Assembly (NCBI RefSeq): GCF_023630205.1
Contig: NZ_JALPRR010000002.1
Location: 984,899 to 1,048,898, forward strand
DNA: 64,000 nucleotides
Source: Pontibacter ruber
GTDB taxonomy: Bacteria; Bacteroidota; Bacteroidia; Cytophagales; Hymenobacteraceae
Direction of reading: 5' to 3'
Position numbers and translations under genes: made by a program. Positions 63,897-64,000 of the stretch are shown one piece after another (positions within the stretch are counted from its first letter, which is position 1; every line of letters begins with the position of its first letter). Below the pieces are notes generated by a model that saw only the letters and a program-made list of their open reading frames with translations, made no database searches and was not told where the DNA came from.

Positions 63897-64000
63897 ATGG
63901 ATATTAAACAAATTGAAGCCGAACTGAAAAAGGCATCGAATGGCTTGCTGATGATGAGCGAGACAGATGAGCCGTTTGAGTTCTATTATGATGAAGAACA
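63897..64000 (+). CDS. probable NuiA-family nuclease inhibitor, start only
   Basis: The first 34 codons of a gene that runs off the window: MDIKQIEAELKKASNG, LLMMSETDEPFEFYYDEE. The wording LLxMSExDxPFE is that of nuclease A inhibitor (NuiA) family proteins as I remember them. It is divergent from the SDR gene. The rest is not visible. Confidence 0.55.
   Translation, partial: MDIKQIEAELKKASNGLLMMSETDEPFEFYYDEE

Overview
The window is chromosomal DNA of a Bacteroidota bacterium, most likely a Cytophagales of the Hymenobacteraceae such as Pontibacter. The evidence is the gene content (type III glutamine synthetase, long-form IspG, Porin_10 porin, S46 dipeptidyl-peptidase, DUF5686 and DUF6728 proteins, MiaE, LpxK), Bacteroidota-type -7 boxes (TAnnTTTG) before several genes, and a base composition near 50% GC. 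The 7-mer AAGTATA/TATACTT is strikingly frequent in genes and spacers alike. I see no tRNA, rRNA, CRISPR array, transposase or integrase.

Layout. 1-8.8 kb: the end of an MMPL transporter, an unknown coiled-coil protein, a UPF1/IGHMBP2-like helicase, a SlyD-like FKBP, ACP phosphodiesterase, an FMN-binding stress protein, a CrtA-like protein, a LysE exporter, a DUF1003 protein and a DsbA-like protein. 8.8-9.55 kb: a 729-base non-coding stretch with repeat-like hairpins, leading into leuS. 12-25 kb: universal stress protein, MarR regulator, YjbR/DUF6728 pair, acyltransferase, ispG, glnN, an alkaline-phosphatase-superfamily phosphotransferase, mtaB and an OmpH-like lipoprotein. 25-39.6 kb: MacB-type permease, an amidotransferase-like secreted protein, an lpxK-porin-miaE run, a Nif3/zinc-ribbon pair, a TPR protein, pabB and a DPP11-like S46 peptidase. 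40-44.1 kb: two large paralogues built from four cache domains each, the second ending in a cupin domain.

44.3-46.7 kb is the accessory part. Four short AT-rich unknown ORFs lie on one strand. Each is followed by an imperfect palindrome that begins with YAAC and ends with CCGTT. Cutting the array at each G|TT gives four units, and in all four the start of the unit is reverse-complementary to its own end; in three of them this match is better than to the next unit. That is the signature of integron-type gene cassettes with attC-like sites, but no integrase is visible and the sites do not fit the classical attC core exactly. It is the best candidate here for an undescribed system.

46.9-64 kb: DegP-type protease, an unknown 245-residue protein, a DUF72 protein, a DUF5686 outer-membrane protein, a TetR-TolC-adaptor-RND efflux locus with a palindromic operator, and a nitrite-reduction cluster (NirK fused to cytochrome c, an FGE-like protein and SCO) preceded by a Crp/Fnr-type dyad. 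The window closes with a 2,4-dienoyl-CoA reductase-like SDR and the start of a probable NuiA-family nuclease inhibitor.
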